From: an uncultured Ruminococcus sp.
GTDB taxonomy: Bacteria; Bacillota; Clostridia; Oscillospirales; Ruminococcaceae
Length of the DNA: 6,771 nt
Reading direction: 5' to 3'
NCBI GenBank assembly: GCA_937942105.1
Contig: CALDFS010000338.1
Span: 1-6,771, forward strand
Positions 6,128-6,771 of this stretch are shown here, piece after piece (the stretch's first letter is position 1; every line of letters starts with the position of its first letter). The notes beneath the pieces are model-generated. The model ran no database searches, was not told the origin of the DNA, and saw only the letters and a program-made list of their open reading frames with translations. Made by a program: the position numbers and the translations under genes.

Positions 6128-6771
6128 ATTCGTAAATCTTCCTGCCCTTATCATCAGGAGTTTCCGTCAGCCGCCAGAAGTAGGTGTTTATCCTGTCTCT
6201 CCACTCCTTGGCGTGCTCTGCCTGAAAGCTCATCCTTGCAAGAACGCGCTCGTAAACGCTGTCCTCGACTTTGCCCTTAAGCTCCTTCCAAAGCGCAAGC
6301 ATAGTTTCGGCATCCTGCGCGCCCTCAAAGTGGTCGTCATATATTCGCTGGATAAGGGTCTTGCCGTTTTTCATTATGTGGTCGAACCGCACCCTGTGGA
6401 AGAACAGCAGCAGCTCTTCTGGGCAGCTGTCTATTTCGTTGTAGATGGATTTGAGCGGCTCGGGGTATTGAGCGGCATAGCCGGTGCCGCGTGTTGAGCG
6501 GTCGCGCCCGATTGCCGAGTGCGAGGCGCGGTGATATGTTCCCCAGCGGTCATACTCGTAGCCGTCAACGTTCGGTCCGAAGTGATATCCTGGGTTCACC
6601 ATCCAGCCGATGCCGAGCGGGGCGGTATACTTTTCGTAGGCGGAATAGCTCATCATCAGAATTTTTACAACGTTTTCAAGAACCTTTTCATCTCCGCCGA
6701 AGGTAAGGCGCGCCCATTCAAGGGCTATTTCCTCGCTCGTAAGCTCAGGGTCGAAGGCAAGGCGGGCAAAG
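6126..6771 (-). CDS. GH67 alpha-glucuronidase, C-terminal part (5' end outside window)
   Basis: The minus-strand frame is open from the window edge to the TAA at 6126-6128, giving 214 visible residues; the Met codons at 6651-6656 are internal because the frame continues upstream with family-like sequence (FDPELTSEEIALEWARLTFG). The visible part matches the C-terminal helical region of GH67: LGIGWMVNPGYHFGPNVDGY, YDRWGTYHRAS, then GIGRDRS-like SAIGRDRS, GTGYAAQY, CPEELLLFFHRV, GKTLIQRIYDDHFEG, LWKELKGKV, AKEWRDRINTYFWR and DDKGRKIYE. GH67 enzymes are usually about 680-700 residues and remove 4-O-methyl-glucuronic acid from the non-reducing end of short xylan fragments, usually inside the cell after GH10 xylanase action. 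The catalytic carboxylates lie in the missing barrel, so activity cannot be judged here. It converges on the ribbon-helix-helix gene, so it belongs to a different transcription unit that enters from the right. Confidence 0.93.
   Translation of the reverse strand, partial: FARLAFDPELTSEEIALEWARLTFGGDEKVLENVVKILMMSYSAYEKYTAPLGIGWMVNPGYHFGPNVDGYEYDRWGTYHRASHSAIGRDRSTRGTGYAAQYPEPLKSIYNEIDSCPEELLLFFHRVRFDHIMKNGKTLIQRIYDDHFEGAQDAETMLALWKELKGKVEDSVYERVLARMSFQAEHAKEWRDRINTYFWRLTETPDDKGRKIYE

Noticed and set aside
6126..6656. Treating the Met codon at 6656 as the start of the minus-strand gene.
   Set aside because: The frame continues to the window edge with sequence typical of GH67, and the visible part covers only the last third of the usual length.
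1..6771. CRISPR array, tRNA or rRNA genes, insertion sequences, phage attachment sites.
   Set aside because: No regularly spaced repeats, cloverleaf-like segments, transposase-like frames or paired terminal repeats were seen on either strand.

Overview
The window looks like a piece of a Gram-positive, plant-fibre-degrading gut clostridium (Oscillospiraceae/Ruminococcus-like). This is inferred from the protein types, the moderate GC (about 43-50% in lines counted by hand), the AGGAGG-type ribosome sites and the intrinsic terminators. The species cannot be named from the sequence alone.

Layout. (1) Positions 1-1435 (+) hold the 3' part of a CBM35-GH26 beta-mannanase-type glycoside hydrolase, closed by a clean intrinsic terminator at 1480-1511. 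(2) A good sigma-70-type promoter (1514-1542) follows at once and drives a two-gene operon: a lipoprotein membrane-fusion (HlyD/RND-adaptor-like) protein at 1628-2677 and a 945-residue, ten-helix, double-FtsX-domain permease of the MacB/LolE class at 2723-5560. No ABC ATPase lies beside them. (3) A perfect 13-bp hairpin without a U-tract separates the permease from a 64-residue PspC-domain membrane protein (5630-5824). (4) A short AT-rich gene (5864-6082) encodes a BrnA/CopG-like ribbon-helix-helix protein with no visible toxin partner. (5) It converges on the 3' end of a GH67 alpha-glucuronidase gene on the minus strand (6126 to beyond the window end). The two share a bidirectional terminator whose stem arms contain both stop codons.

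How the parts fit. The two outer genes act on hemicellulose, mannan (GH26) and glucuronoxylan (GH67), so the region belongs to a fibre-degrading genome, but the two genes are not one operon. The middle block is an envelope module (adaptor, mechanotransmission-type permease, PspC) that probably exports or extracts a substrate, or signals, with an ATPase encoded elsewhere. I see no clear evidence of an entirely new system. The best leads are the GH26 with changed active-site neighbours, the ATPase-less adaptor/permease pair, and the lone low-GC antitoxin-like gene.
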